From DT-111 sp965263225 (GTDB lineage Bacteria; Bacteroidota; Bacteroidia; Chitinophagales; Saprospiraceae), in assembly GCA_965263225.1 (NCBI GenBank), contig CBDHHG010000033.1:124001-188000 (forward strand): 64,000 bases of DNA, in the 5' to 3' direction. Shown here piece by piece: positions 23,842 to 33,178 of this stretch. Positions within the stretch are counted from its first letter, which is position 1. Every line of letters starts with the position of its first letter. Both the position numbers and the translations under genes were made by a program. The notes beneath the pieces are model-generated. The model was not told the DNA's origin. It ran no database searches and saw nothing but the letters and a program-made list of their open reading frames with translations.

Positions 23842-24975
23842 TTACTTCTCTTTCAACACCACTGCGGCACAGGTCTCATTGTGAAATTCGATCTCCTCCG
23901 CACTTAAGTTACCGATCTCTCCATAGGAAAGAAAACCGATAAGTGGCTTATTCCAGTAAGTATGTATCCCCTTGATTTCCTCGTTGATCATGGGACCAAA
24001 GGCTCCATGTCTTCCTTTGCAGGAAAACAGAATCAAGGCATCAGCCTCTGGCGCTTCTGATTTCAGATCTTTAAATCCTTCAACCGTTTGTTCCACCACT
24101 TCAAACCCCGGTGAGGTAGAGAATCGAAACCGATCCCCTTCTTGGACACTAGCTGCTAAACTGATACTTTTCGTGTCTTTATGTACCAGCAAGGGCGACC
24201 TAAGAATATGCTTCCCCCCTTCCCTAAGTATTTGAAAGGGATAATTGGTTTGGATGCCAATCAATTGATCATGTTTCGTCTCAGCTTCTGTCAAACCAAA
24301 GTATCGTACAAACACGTCGTAGGCCGGCTCTCCATTAATTTCAAAAACCTGATTACCTGTAGCCTTGGTAATCACATTCACTCCACCAATCGGTTGCCAT
24401 CCACTGATAGCCAAACCACTTAGGGTGACTCTTTCCGTATTGAAAACCAAACAGGCAGCTCCATTGTCAGTGACCTTCTCGTGCGTAAAAGCAAAAGTTT
24501 TCACCATATTTAAATCATCACCGGCCAAGCCTCCATAGATTGGGATAGGTTCAGAGGTAGAAGCATTGATCCCATGTACGAGCCGTTGAGCATCAATGGC
24601 CAAGCCCCCAGACATCAGTAACATCCCAGGCTTGACGAAACTTCCTGAAACAAAGGCCCCTATTCTCTCCGCCGGCACCTGAATGTTCTCCTCCTGATAC
24701 TCTTCCAATTGTATTCGAAACGCCTCAGTATCTACATCCATTAACAAAACTGCCATAGAATGCTCATGGAGAGCATCATCGATTATTTCACCAGCAGTGC
24801 TACACCCTACTAAAGCCAGGTTTGCATCAACAAAACAGCTGCGCATTTCTTCTAAATTCAAGCTTATGCTTGTAAAGACTATAGCTAAGGTAGGCTGGAA
24901 GTCCTCATTCTTGATTACAGCTAGTGTCTCCTTCAATTCTTTGATTGAAGTCAAGTGATAGGATTTGGTTTTCAT
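23842..24975 (-). CDS. FIST domain sensor protein (376 aa)
   Basis: FIST proteins bind small ligands, probably amino acids, and signal to kinases or cyclases. The protein shows the FIST_N region (STAGEI near residue 55, ALVGCSTAGEI) and the FIST_C region (LFSCKGRHGAFGPMINEEIKG and PLIGFLSYGEIGNL). The open frame extends to 25272, but the added residues are not family-like and the ATG at 24975 (MKTKSYHLTSIKEL) gives a normal start. It forms a two-gene operon with the histidine kinase downstream. Confidence 0.85.
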   Translation of the reverse strand: MKTKSYHLTSIKELKETLAVIKNEDFQPTLAIVFTSISLNLEEMRSCFVDANLALVGCSTAGEIIDDALHEHSMAVLLMDVDTEAFRIQLEEYQEENIQVPAERIGAFVSGSFVKPGMLLMSGGLAIDAQRLVHGINASTSEPIPIYGGLAGDDLNMVKTFAFTHEKVTDNGAACLVFNTERVTLSGLAISGWQPIGGVNVITKATGNQVFEINGEPAYDVFVRYFGLTEAETKHDQLIGIQTNYPFQILREGGKHILRSPLLVHKDTKSISLAASVQEGDRFRFSTSPGFEVVEQTVEGFKDLKSEAPEADALILFSCKGRHGAFGPMINEEIKGIHTYWNKPLIGFLSYGEIGNLSAEEIEFHNETCAAVVLKEK

Positions 24976-25280
24976 GTTTAAGGCTTGGTAATTTTTGCTA
25001 TGAACCATTAAGGAGGGAGTTAAGCCTAAATTAAGAAAACAAATGATAAAAAAGTAAAAATTGTTTAGCCGAGTGCTGCACCTAGCGCGAACAGGCTTTT
25101 GAATCTTGACATCATATGACGAAGAGAGACAAAATTTCAACATCCAGAATATCGCTAAGTCTTTATTTTGTAAATTGCCCGATGGCCTCCATTCAAATTG
25201 AAATATAGTTAGCTGTAGCAAGAAAATCAGGGTACCTTCCCAATCAATCTCTGACCCGAGCCACACGACCACAGATCAGT
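24976..25280. promoter_or_regulatory. Divergent promoter region
   Basis: About 305 bases between the FIST gene and the truncated propeller gene on the other strand. It should hold promoters for both. I found no clear consensus boxes and no other gene. Confidence 0.3.
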
Positions 25281-25724
25281 ATGTTTATCACGCAGATTTA
25301 CATAAAATTTAAGCAGGCATGGATATTGGCTTTATGCTGCTTCTTCACCTACTCCCTACTAGCTCAGCAGGAAGCAGTTTTCCGTAATTTAGATATGAAA
25401 GAAGGGCTTTCACAGGGGACGGTATTTGCGATCACCCAAGATGAAGTTGGGCATATGTGGTTTGGGACAAGAGATGGACTGAATAAATACGATGGCTATC
25501 AATTCCCCATTTATCGGCATGACCCCCAGCAGTCCAACTCTGTTGTTGGTAATGATATTCGAGTGCTCTACTTTGATACCACGGAACATACACTTTGGGT
25601 AGGAACAATGCAAGGGCTAAGCAGATATGATGCTACCGTTGATACCTTCCAGAACTATGGGGCATCACAAGGTCTATATTCCAACTCCATCCGATGCATC
25701 CAAAGAGATCCTAAAGGGATTTAG
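25281..25724 (+). pseudogene. Truncated propeller sensor protein (5' fragment)
   Basis: The 147-codon frame encodes a signal peptide and the first propeller repeats of a Bacteroidota two-component propeller protein (EGLSQGTVFAITQDEVGHMW, TRDGLNKYDGYQF, LWVGTMQGLSRYD). It then stops at a TAG right after RDPKGI, in the middle of a repeat where 'WiGT' should follow. Full proteins of this kind have 700-1400 residues with kinase output. The GH2 fragment begins within a few bases, so a deletion joined the two and removed the sensor's output. Confidence 0.85.
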
Positions 25725-26323
25725 TAGATGTTTTTTCTCCATCTATATGGTCCGGTTGGTACGCAGGTGCCTATAAAAATTACCAGAAGGCTATTGAAGA
25801 TCAAAGACAGCGGTACGATCGCTTTGTGCATATGGAATATGGTGGTTCCAGTCATGTAGGAAGACATACCGAAACACCCATAGATGGAGAAGGTCAAGTA
25901 AATCCCAACGAATGGGCTAAAGAAATTAACCAAGTTAATGTAAAGAATGTGGCGAAGAGTGGCGACTGGACAGAAAACTAAATTGTGGATTTGTTTGACT
26001 GGCATCTGAGTATTTCAGAAACTACGGACTGGTTTGCTGGAAATGCTCAGTGGGCCTTCAAAGACTTTGGCCCCCCATTACGACCAGAAAATCCAATTCC
26101 TTTTGTCAATCAAAAGGGATTGGTTGATAGAAGCGAAAAGCCCAAGGATGCCTATTATGTTTTTAAAAGCTATTGGTCAAAAGCTCCATTTGTTTATCTG
26201 GAGTCTTCAACCAGGACAGAGAGAAGTGGCCCCAAAGGCAAAGCAAGGAACCTGAGTGTATTCAGCAATTGTGACCATGTTGAGCTTATCCATCTAAGTT
26301 CATACCTTACCCTCAATTTCTAG
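25715..26323 (+). pseudogene. Broken GH2 beta-galactosidase (internal fragment)
   Basis: Translated in one frame, this stretch gives DLVDVFSPSIWSGWYAGAYKNY, FVHMEYGGSSHVGRH, VDLFDWHLSISET, WFAGNAQWAFKDFGPPLRPENP, NQKGLVDR and DAYYVFKSYW, all typical of the catalytic and following part of Bacteroidota GH2 beta-galactosidases. The N-terminal half is missing (it abuts the propeller fragment), an in-frame TAA at 25979-25981 replaces a Tyr codon in 'TENyIVDLF', and the 3' end stops early. It is a dead gene fragment. Confidence 0.88.
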
Positions 26324-26397
26324 AGTTTCGATATGGATTAGCCTTTGCAAAAACTTGAAATAACAGCATCCAAAAACCTAGCAATCAATCTATTACA

Positions 26398-27513
26398 TCA
26401 CACTCTCTCTAACTTAATAGGAGGTGTTTTGTTGGCATTCCATTGGCAGATATACAGGTTGTCATCGTCATCTACACAAACGTCATGTCCGTGATTAAAT
26501 ATCTTCTCTTTTCCTGTCGCTTGAAACATCGATTGGAGGATCCCATCCTTATAGGAAGGGGCCTTTCCGCCCGGATTGGAGATGACTTCGTCTTTGTCAT
26601 TTAGAATGGTGACAAAGCCAGTATTCGGATGCCATCTTTTACCATCAGTCGTTTCTGACCAACAAACCCCCGCATACAGATACTGTCCCTTGATTACAGG
26701 TCGGCACACAAAAGCGCCGGGCAGATGGACGGTCTTAATGAACTTCCCGTCCAATGTGAAATACTTAAAAGCATAGTCATTGCGAGAACTAACGATCAGC
26801 TTGGGGGAATTTGGATCTCGGATATCAACTGCTACTCCATGGGCATTGTGTAGGTTGTAATTCTTGTCTTCGTTCTTGTGGCCACCGAAATGTCGAATGT
26901 ACTCTCCTTTGTGATTGTATTGGATGATATAGTCTGATCCATATCCATCTGCAATATAAAAATCCCCGTTTGGAGCGACGGCAACTTCGGTGGGCATGAA
27001 AGGCTCACCTTCTTCGTAAATGCCCAAGGTAGATGGATGACCAACATTAAAAATTAGCTCCCCATCAATATTGGTCTTCACAACTCGCCCGGCCTGCTTT
27101 TTCCATTTGCCGGTTCGAGTTTGGAACCAACCACAGTCTACAATAAATAATACATCCTCCTCCCCTTCCTGACTGAGGGTTAGGCCATGTCCACCCGGAT
27201 ACTGAGTACCCCAGGCATCCAGCAGTTTACCTGATTTATCAAAAACCAAAACATTGTTTTGAATATGATCGCCCAGCATCAGCAAACGCCCTTTCCTATC
27301 CATGACCATTTCATGGCAATTTAGTAGAGGATGTTGAATGGCACTAATCTGGGCCCAATCAGCATATACTTTGTAACGGTGAGTGTTATGCCCGACAATA
27401 AGATCAGCGAGGGGTTTCCGTTTATGGATAATAGCGAAACTACTGGTGGGGAATAAGGACATGCCAATCGCTGAGCTGGCGGCTTGTTGCAGAAACTTTC
27501 TCCGATTAGTCAT
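26398..27513 (-). CDS. Tat-exported NHL/6-bladed beta-propeller protein (371 aa)
   Basis: The N-terminus MTNRRKFLQQAASSAIGMS is a twin-arginine signal (RRKF). The rest has NHL-like propeller repeats, for example MPTEVAVAPNGDFYIADGYGSDYIIQY, NAHGVAVDIRDP and GHDVCVDDDDNLYICQWN. Relatives include 6-bladed propeller proteins and peptidyl-alpha-hydroxyglycine alpha-amidating lyase-like enzymes. A metal-binding enzymatic role is possible because Tat export favours folded or cofactor proteins, but no catalytic site can be named. It lies between the GH2 relic and a divergent gene. Confidence 0.75.
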   Translation of the reverse strand: MTNRRKFLQQAASSAIGMSLFPTSSFAIIHKRKPLADLIVGHNTHRYKVYADWAQISAIQHPLLNCHEMVMDRKGRLLMLGDHIQNNVLVFDKSGKLLDAWGTQYPGGHGLTLSQEGEEDVLFIVDCGWFQTRTGKWKKQAGRVVKTNIDGELIFNVGHPSTLGIYEEGEPFMPTEVAVAPNGDFYIADGYGSDYIIQYNHKGEYIRHFGGHKNEDKNYNLHNAHGVAVDIRDPNSPKLIVSSRNDYAFKYFTLDGKFIKTVHLPGAFVCRPVIKGQYLYAGVCWSETTDGKRWHPNTGFVTILNDKDEVISNPGGKAPSYKDGILQSMFQATGKEKIFNHGHDVCVDDDDNLYICQWNANKTPPIKLERV

Positions 27514-27894
27514 AAAGCTCTAATTAGTTTTGTGAAGGACTAGAGTACCTCTCTTCTATTTGAGATTTCGATTTTCTCAGGGGCCTTGCATTTTCTAAGA
27601 TAGGCATTTACCTATTGCTCTGGCAAGGAACGGGATTCTTAGCAAATCGGCAGCTGCATATGTTTTTTCTTTCAGAAGAAATGTCTCTAATCATCGGTGA
27701 TAGGTAATCAAAGTTTACAGGAAGAATAAGGAAGAGATTACACGTCCTAGATTTTAAATAATAACAAATCAAATATTTTATTATTTAATTCAACCATTTG
27801 TAAACCAATATTACATTAATATGTAAACTAAACCCGAACTCGCTCAAAAACAAAAGATTATTCGTAATTTAAACAGGCAATAAAGAGCGATTTC
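27514..27894. promoter_or_regulatory. Divergent intergenic region with an inverted repeat
   Basis: This 380-base AT-rich gap separates the propeller gene from the PD-(D/E)XK membrane protein. It contains TTACAT-TAAT-ATGTAA at 27811-27826 and the direct repeat TGTAAAC at 27799-27805 and 27822-27828, possible operator sites. No gene is seen. Confidence 0.35.
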
Positions 27895-29148
27895 GTGAAG
27901 AAGAAACTGCCAGAGGGCTACATCAAGAAGAAGGCATTGCAATACTTGTATCAAGAGTATTACCGGCGATGTCCTGTGAATGGAATTATCTATAGAGAGT
28001 TAGAGGCGTACACGAACGAAGGCAAGCGGGCAGATGGGCTAATCATCTTTCGGCAGAAGGGTCATAATCCCTTTGTGGCTTCCCTGGAAGCCAAATCCGC
28101 TAATACTCTCCGAAGTCTCGTTGAGCAGATCGACTTAGCTAGAATCGTCGATGATGGCTTGAAGGTGGCCGCTTTCTCTTTCGCCTTCATTTGGAGCTTG
28201 GCGTGGCTGGCAGGAGTTCGGCAAATGTTAGACCCCATCTTGGCACTACTGATGGGTGGATGTTGGATTTGGATGGTGAAAGCCTATATCAGCATGGCTC
28301 AACCATTGGCCTTGAAAAGGCATGCTCGCGTCGCAGCTTTGGAACAACTAAAGCAATATCCCGCTGATGAACGTTGGCTGGCTATCGGAATTGATAGCAT
28401 GAGCAAGCCGGATCAATTTCATAGGCTGCTACAGCACTGCCGCAAAACAGGTATTGGTTTAATAGTTGTCTCAACAACAGAGCACCCTGTTGTGCATGTA
28501 CACCCGAGATTCAGTACTAAATCTGATGTCACGGATTATTCCCAGCATTATAAAAATGCTCCTTTAGCACTGAAGCGAATTGCCAAAGTAAAGAGACAAA
28601 ACGGCTTTGGAAAGCCTACCCGTGCTCAATTCAACTATCAATTACAACTATATTCCATTATTGGAGCTGGCTTGCTTTTCGGCTTCTTATTTTTAGTACC
28701 ACCTTCGCAAGAAAGGCATTCTATCTCCAGATCGACTACTGAAGACCTTCATCGTTCAAGATCAACCAATTATATTCCTTCTCCTCCGCATAAGGACAGA
28801 TATTGGATACCTGAACCCTCCCCAGTACCTGCTACAACTACGAGCTGTGAGTATTTGTCTTTTCGTGGACGACGACTCTTGCTAGTAGATCAGTTTTACG
28901 TTGAGCGCGAAGCAGCTGAGGAAAGAGCAGCTCTATTGAAATCCATTGGTTTTACAAAGGCCAATTACTTCTGGCTTCCCTGTTATAAGAACAGCCAACA
29001 AGAAGACCTTTTCTGCGTCCATCCTTATGACCCACGAAGTGAGGCAGAGAGGGTGATCGATCAAAGGAGGCGTTATGAATACCTCACTAGACTTCACCAG
29101 ATAAGTATTGGTGTTCCTTCGATCATTGCTATCGAAAAACCAAAATAA
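27895..29148 (+). CDS. Membrane protein with PD-(D/E)XK nuclease-like N-terminus
   Basis: The 417-aa protein starts with a soluble domain having E35, D47 (KRADGLIIF) and E65-x-K67 (SLEAKS), the spacing of a PD-(D/E)XK nuclease core. Two hydrophobic segments follow (about residues 105-140), then a second soluble domain (150-230), another membrane helix (257-275), a Ser/Pro-rich linker and a C-terminal SPOR-like region (FYVEREAAEERAALLKSIGF). The start is GTG at 27895; no ATG is close. I do not know a family with this order. Function might be defence or DNA processing at the membrane, but this is open. Confidence 0.6.
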   Translation: MKKKLPEGYIKKKALQYLYQEYYRRCPVNGIIYRELEAYTNEGKRADGLIIFRQKGHNPFVASLEAKSANTLRSLVEQIDLARIVDDGLKVAAFSFAFIWSLAWLAGVRQMLDPILALLMGGCWIWMVKAYISMAQPLALKRHARVAALEQLKQYPADERWLAIGIDSMSKPDQFHRLLQHCRKTGIGLIVVSTTEHPVVHVHPRFSTKSDVTDYSQHYKNAPLALKRIAKVKRQNGFGKPTRAQFNYQLQLYSIIGAGLLFGFLFLVPPSQERHSISRSTTEDLHRSRSTNYIPSPPHKDRYWIPEPSPVPATTTSCEYLSFRGRRLLLVDQFYVEREAAEERAALLKSIGFTKANYFWLPCYKNSQQEDLFCVHPYDPRSEAERVIDQRRRYEYLTRLHQISIGVPSIIAIEKPK

Positions 29149-29267
29149 CGACTGCTTAAAGTCAAACTCATTATATTAGTGGTTCCTCGCCCCATCTCAT
29201 CCTTGAAGACACTCGATAAAGATATTGCCAATTGTAGTATTTAACCGTTAAATTCTTTTCTAGTATA

Positions 29268-30710
29268 ATGAAATTTCTAGCTACCATCCTACTGCTTTGT
29301 GCCATCTGTACTGTAAGTCTCGCCCAAAGCAATTTGAAATTCAACAAGAATAAAAAGGCTGTCATCGCCACGATTGATCGCGAGTATCAGCAATTGACCG
29401 ACCTAAGCGACAAAATATGGGCGTTTGAGGAAATCGCTTTCCAGGAGACCCAATCTGCCAAGGCTTTAGCAGATTTTGCCGAAAAACATGGCTTTACCGT
29501 AAAAAGGGGGCTGGCAGAAATACCCACTGCTTTCACAGCAGAGTTTGGATCAGGTTCACCAGTCATCGGCATCTTGGGAGAATTTGATGCACTCCCTGGC
29601 CTTTCCCAGAAGACTGTTCCTCACAAAGATCCTTTGAATCCCGGCTCCGCTGGCCATGGCTGTGGTCATAATCTGTTTGGAACCGCCTCCTTAGGTGCTG
29701 CCATTGCCATCAAAGAACTCATTGCAGCAGGTAAATTAAAAGGTACGGTACGTTTCTATGGCACACCCGCCGAGGAAAAATTCTTTGGCAAGTTATGGAT
29801 GATCCGAGCGGGTTTATTCGAAGATGTCGATGTCGTCATGGACTGGCATCCCGCGGCGGAAACCAAAGCAGATGTACAAAGTTCCTTAGCCCTTGTGGAT
29901 TTCATCGTGGAATTTCGTGGCCAAGCTGCGCATGCTTCAGCCGATCCCTGGAATGGTCGTAGTGCTTCCGACGCTTTGGAATTGTATACGGACGGCATCA
30001 ATATGTACAGAGAACATGTGCGCCCTACCGTCCGCATCCATTATCACATCCAAGATGCCGGTAAAGTAGTGAATGTGGTACCGGATTATTCGCGTATCTG
30101 GGTCCGGGTGCGGGATACGAAGCGTGCCAATATGGAGGTGGTTTGGAAACAAGTGGAACGAATGGCTGAAGGAGCCGCCATTATGGCCAATGTCGAACAC
30201 GAGGTAAGTCTAGTTTCAGGAATTCACGAGATATTGGTGAACCGCACCGGAGGAGCTCGCCTACAAGAGAACCTGGAGTTCCTCGGTGCCATAGAATACA
30301 CGGATAAAGAACAGGATTTTGCCAAAAAGATACAGGAAGCTACAGGTAAGGAGCAAGTGGGAATTGAATCTATCATCTCTCCGCTCGAAGAGACGCAGGA
30401 ACATCCCATGGGCGGCTCCACCGATGTAGGAGATGTTAGTTTCGTCGTCCCAACGATTAGGATGGGAGCTACCACTGCCCCCAAGGGCACCCCTTGGCAC
30501 TCGTGGGCAGTCGTGGCTTGTGGCGGTATGTCTATCGGTCATAAAGGTATGGCCTACGCCGCCAAGGCCCTATCCATGACAATGGTGGACCTCTTTGAAG
30601 ATGCAGCGCTCAGAGAGAAGGTAAAGACAGAGTTTAAGGAGCGCAAGGGGGACTATGTATACAAAGGCATGGTGCCTCCGGGACCTCCGCCGATTAATAG
30701 TGAAAAATAG
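29268..30710 (+). CDS. M20 family amidohydrolase (AbgB/aminoacylase-like)
   Basis: Zinc-dependent hydrolase that cleaves N-acyl amino acids or p-aminobenzoyl-glutamate. The protein has an N-terminal signal peptide (residues 1-19), the metal motifs GEFDALPGLSQ and GHGCGHNLFG, then EEKFFGK, the dimerisation region (VEFRGQAAHASADPWNGRSA) and a final HPMGGSTDVGDVSFVVPT block with C-terminal metal ligand. Overall similarity is closer to AbgB-type hydrolases of about 480 aa than to peptidases. Export to the periplasm points to a nutrient-scavenging or cell-wall role. Confidence 0.85.
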   Translation: MKFLATILLLCAICTVSLAQSNLKFNKNKKAVIATIDREYQQLTDLSDKIWAFEEIAFQETQSAKALADFAEKHGFTVKRGLAEIPTAFTAEFGSGSPVIGILGEFDALPGLSQKTVPHKDPLNPGSAGHGCGHNLFGTASLGAAIAIKELIAAGKLKGTVRFYGTPAEEKFFGKLWMIRAGLFEDVDVVMDWHPAAETKADVQSSLALVDFIVEFRGQAAHASADPWNGRSASDALELYTDGINMYREHVRPTVRIHYHIQDAGKVVNVVPDYSRIWVRVRDTKRANMEVVWKQVERMAEGAAIMANVEHEVSLVSGIHEILVNRTGGARLQENLEFLGAIEYTDKEQDFAKKIQEATGKEQVGIESIISPLEETQEHPMGGSTDVGDVSFVVPTIRMGATTAPKGTPWHSWAVVACGGMSIGHKGMAYAAKALSMTMVDLFEDAALREKVKTEFKERKGDYVYKGMVPPGPPPINSEK

Positions 30711-30725
30711 GCTGATAGGTTGCAG

Positions 30726-30762
30726 TTGTGCATAGTTTGATACTATGCACAATTGTTTTTTG
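30726..30762 (+). terminator. Intrinsic terminator after the M20 amidohydrolase
   Basis: TTGTGCATAGT (30726-30736) pairs perfectly with ACTATGCACAA (30742-30752) around a 5-base loop, followed by TTGTTTTTT. It ends the plus-strand transcript 16 bases after the stop codon and may also serve the convergent gene 30774-31181. Confidence 0.8.
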
Positions 30763-30773
30763 GCTCTAAGCGA

Positions 30774-31181
30774 TTAAGAAGTTCGCTTGTTTCTCCTTTT
30801 CAAGTGCTTTGCACCATTCTTAGCATAGTAGCAAGTGATTAATGTTTGGGAATCACTCGATAAAATGACGACAAGATTGCGCATTTTTTCCGCTAAACTA
30901 TGATCAAGATCCCGAGGTAGATCCTTTTCCGTTACGGTAAGATAGATGCTGTTTTGCACGTGAAGGGCAGTACCCAACATCAGTACCATTAGTAGAATAT
31001 TATCCGGAATGGAACGCTGTGAGGCACGCCTCCTGCTGTGCCTTGTATGTTTTACCTTTAATCTAAACTGCTGCCTTTGACTGATTCTAACCCTCAACTG
31101 CAAGTTTTGGTATAATGCGTTGGATGGATCCTTGTGACTGTATATCTGAGGCCTTAATGCATTAAAATCAATGGATTTCAT
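30774..31181 (-). CDS. Small hypothetical protein, DUF4258-like (135 aa)
   Basis: The C-terminal half resembles DUF4258/RelE-like small proteins: an RRRASQRSIPDNILL stretch (like 'H...R..eRgIs.e.i'), SIYLTVTEKDLPRD, VVILSSDSQTLITCYYAKNGAKHLKRR. The N-terminal 40 residues are less family-like, and no ATG start alternative stands out. No antitoxin-like gene is adjacent, so a toxin-antitoxin role is not supported. It lies between the terminator of the M20 gene and the metalloprotease gene and may be a stand-alone small gene. Confidence 0.5.
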   Translation of the reverse strand: MKSIDFNALRPQIYSHKDPSNALYQNLQLRVRISQRQQFRLKVKHTRHSRRRASQRSIPDNILLMVLMLGTALHVQNSIYLTVTEKDLPRDLDHSLAEKMRNLVVILSSDSQTLITCYYAKNGAKHLKRRNKRTS

Positions 31182-31286
31182 ATGGTAGGATTTGAAAGTT
31201 CTAAAAATTAAGATGATCTCAATCCTTAGTTCTCAATCTACCCTACAGGTAATCACCATGTTGGTCCAAACTTATTCAACAACTGC

Positions 31287-32897
31287 TTATTCAGCCCAGA
31301 AAATCCCACACTCCTCGATTACATTCACCCTATTCAGTCGAAAAATAAGTCCGTGGGCTGGAAGGATGACCCAATACCCAAGAGGATCCTCCGGTCCAAA
31401 CTTGTAGGCTTGTGGATATTTTTCCTGTATATCTCTCATAGATTGTCCAATTCGCAGTCCGCGTTTCGTTTGGAAGTGGCGGGAATTTGTGACTTGTAGT
31501 AAAAAGCTTCTACCTTGCCATCGCAGATGCAAAAGCTCCGAATGTGGAAAATATGCTACTGAAAACTCTTGCTCGTTGTTGTTGAACGGCAGCTTAATAG
31601 AAGGAGTTGGAAGCTCTGGAGAGAGGATAGAAAAACCATCCATACGATCTTCATAATAGATCTCTGGAGGCACCGGAATATCCTTCAATTTACCGTCCAT
31701 GATTCGAATGTTGTGACGTGCGATTTGCTTTAAGGATTCGGGTGTTTCACTACTGTACAATACTTCATTGAAAGCAGCTCTAGCCTCGACACTCTTGGGA
31801 TTTTCCCGGTAAGCAGCAATTCCCTTGAGCAGGCGATAAGCTAGGTAATATTTTCCCACTTTGGCAGTTGGAAGTTGAGCGAGCGTCCGTAGAGTAGCAT
31901 TAACTTTGGAGGAAATCCCTTGCAGATCAAACAAGGCGATTAGATTAATCAGTGTGGCAGGATCTTTGGGCGCATAATTCCTTGCTTCCCTTAAAAAGAT
32001 TTCTGCCTTACTGAGCAATTCCGTTTGTGAAATATCAGAACCGGGCAGTTTTCTAAATGGAGTTTCCAAATTGAGAAAAATGGGATAGTCCATGGCAGAC
32101 ATAGGCTTCACCCGGTTCAAAAGGGCTAAATTGAGATATGTTGCGCCCAGATTCAGAAAATTCTGGTGAAATCGAACTGTTTTATTAACATACTCAAAAC
32201 AGGGAATCGCAGCTTTATATTCCCCCATCACATTCAAGACCACTCCCATCTTAAATACCTGTTGCAATTCCTGCGATATTCTGCATCTCTCCAAGGCGGT
32301 ATTTATTCGGTCATTTCTCGAAGGATAATTCTTGACAATTTTCTTTGGGAAACTAGTGTAAATAGTTTCAAATAGAGGTTCAATAGCATCTTCCACTTGG
32401 AAACCAGCTAATTCTGCAAAGAAAGAGCCATATAAATCTGCCTCTTGTTCTTCTGGTTCATATCGCTCATAATGTTTTCTCGGGGGCAGAAAGCCGTTGC
32501 CAGCGTGAGCACGATAAAGATGTGTTAATTCATGCCCCAAAATGAATGCAATAGCGGCATTGCATTTATCCTCTAAGTGCTTACAAAGCTCAAGTGCCTT
32601 TCGGTCAAATTCAATATACTCCCGACCACCAATAGCTATATAGCTTGCAATACTATTGTTGTCCACTAATCGGATTTCGGGCAAAGTTCTACGCCCATCA
32701 CCCAAGGCAACCCATAACTTACCTAAGATTTCCTTTACCAAGGCTCGATCGTCAATTTCAGATTCCAGCAAAGACGCTGGACTGCACTCCGGCAAGATCT
32801 TATCGTAAGAGGCGGTGGCAGAGAATTGAATGGAGCATTCGGCATTGATGTAGCTGGGAAACAGAACGGAAAGGCAGACAATAACAATACTTCGCAT
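31287..32897 (-). CDS. Exported M48-type metalloprotease with TPR-like helices
   Basis: The zinc motif HELTH (His122, Glu123, His126 counted from the chosen start) and the downstream EQEADLYGSFFAELAGF glutamate fit peptidase family M48. A helical TPR-like region follows (about residues 200-400), and the last 120 residues form a beta-rich domain. The frame is open to 32969, but the ATG at 32897 begins a clear signal peptide (MRSIVIVCLSVLFPSYINAEC), so I chose it. M48 proteases with helical C-termini (BepA-like) act in the periplasm on outer-membrane proteins. The ECF sigma-factor cluster starts 282 bases away on the other strand. Confidence 0.8.
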   Translation of the reverse strand: MRSIVIVCLSVLFPSYINAECSIQFSATASYDKILPECSPASLLESEIDDRALVKEILGKLWVALGDGRRTLPEIRLVDNNSIASYIAIGGREYIEFDRKALELCKHLEDKCNAAIAFILGHELTHLYRAHAGNGFLPPRKHYERYEPEEQEADLYGSFFAELAGFQVEDAIEPLFETIYTSFPKKIVKNYPSRNDRINTALERCRISQELQQVFKMGVVLNVMGEYKAAIPCFEYVNKTVRFHQNFLNLGATYLNLALLNRVKPMSAMDYPIFLNLETPFRKLPGSDISQTELLSKAEIFLREARNYAPKDPATLINLIALFDLQGISSKVNATLRTLAQLPTAKVGKYYLAYRLLKGIAAYRENPKSVEARAAFNEVLYSSETPESLKQIARHNIRIMDGKLKDIPVPPEIYYEDRMDGFSILSPELPTPSIKLPFNNNEQEFSVAYFPHSELLHLRWQGRSFLLQVTNSRHFQTKRGLRIGQSMRDIQEKYPQAYKFGPEDPLGYWVILPAHGLIFRLNRVNVIEECGIFWAE

Positions 32898-33178
32898 AGG
32901 CAGGGGAAAATAGTGGTAACCTTTGAACATAAAACAGAACGCATTAATATTAGCAGTTTCAAAATACAATTTCTAATGACTATATTTAGAGCTTATTGAA
33001 GATTATTTCCTTTACCGAGATGTAAAAGCATCTTTTGCATCTAAAACACTTGGCTCCAGGCTTTCCATCTCCTAACCTATTAAGTGAGGAAGCTTATCGG
33101 AGCTTGGCAATTCTACTTTTTCCCAAAAACAAAACCTGGTAAGTACAACGCTTGCTCTTAGTCATTGATCATAGCTCT

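Noticed and set aside
23842..25272. Long 476-aa form of the FIST protein
   Set aside because: The extra 99 residues are not family-like and include chance hydrophobic stretches. The ATG at 24975 gives the normal FIST start.
30774..31181. DUF4258-like gene as toxin of a toxin-antitoxin pair
   Set aside because: No small partner gene is adjacent on the same strand, and the N-terminal part does not look like a toxin of this group.
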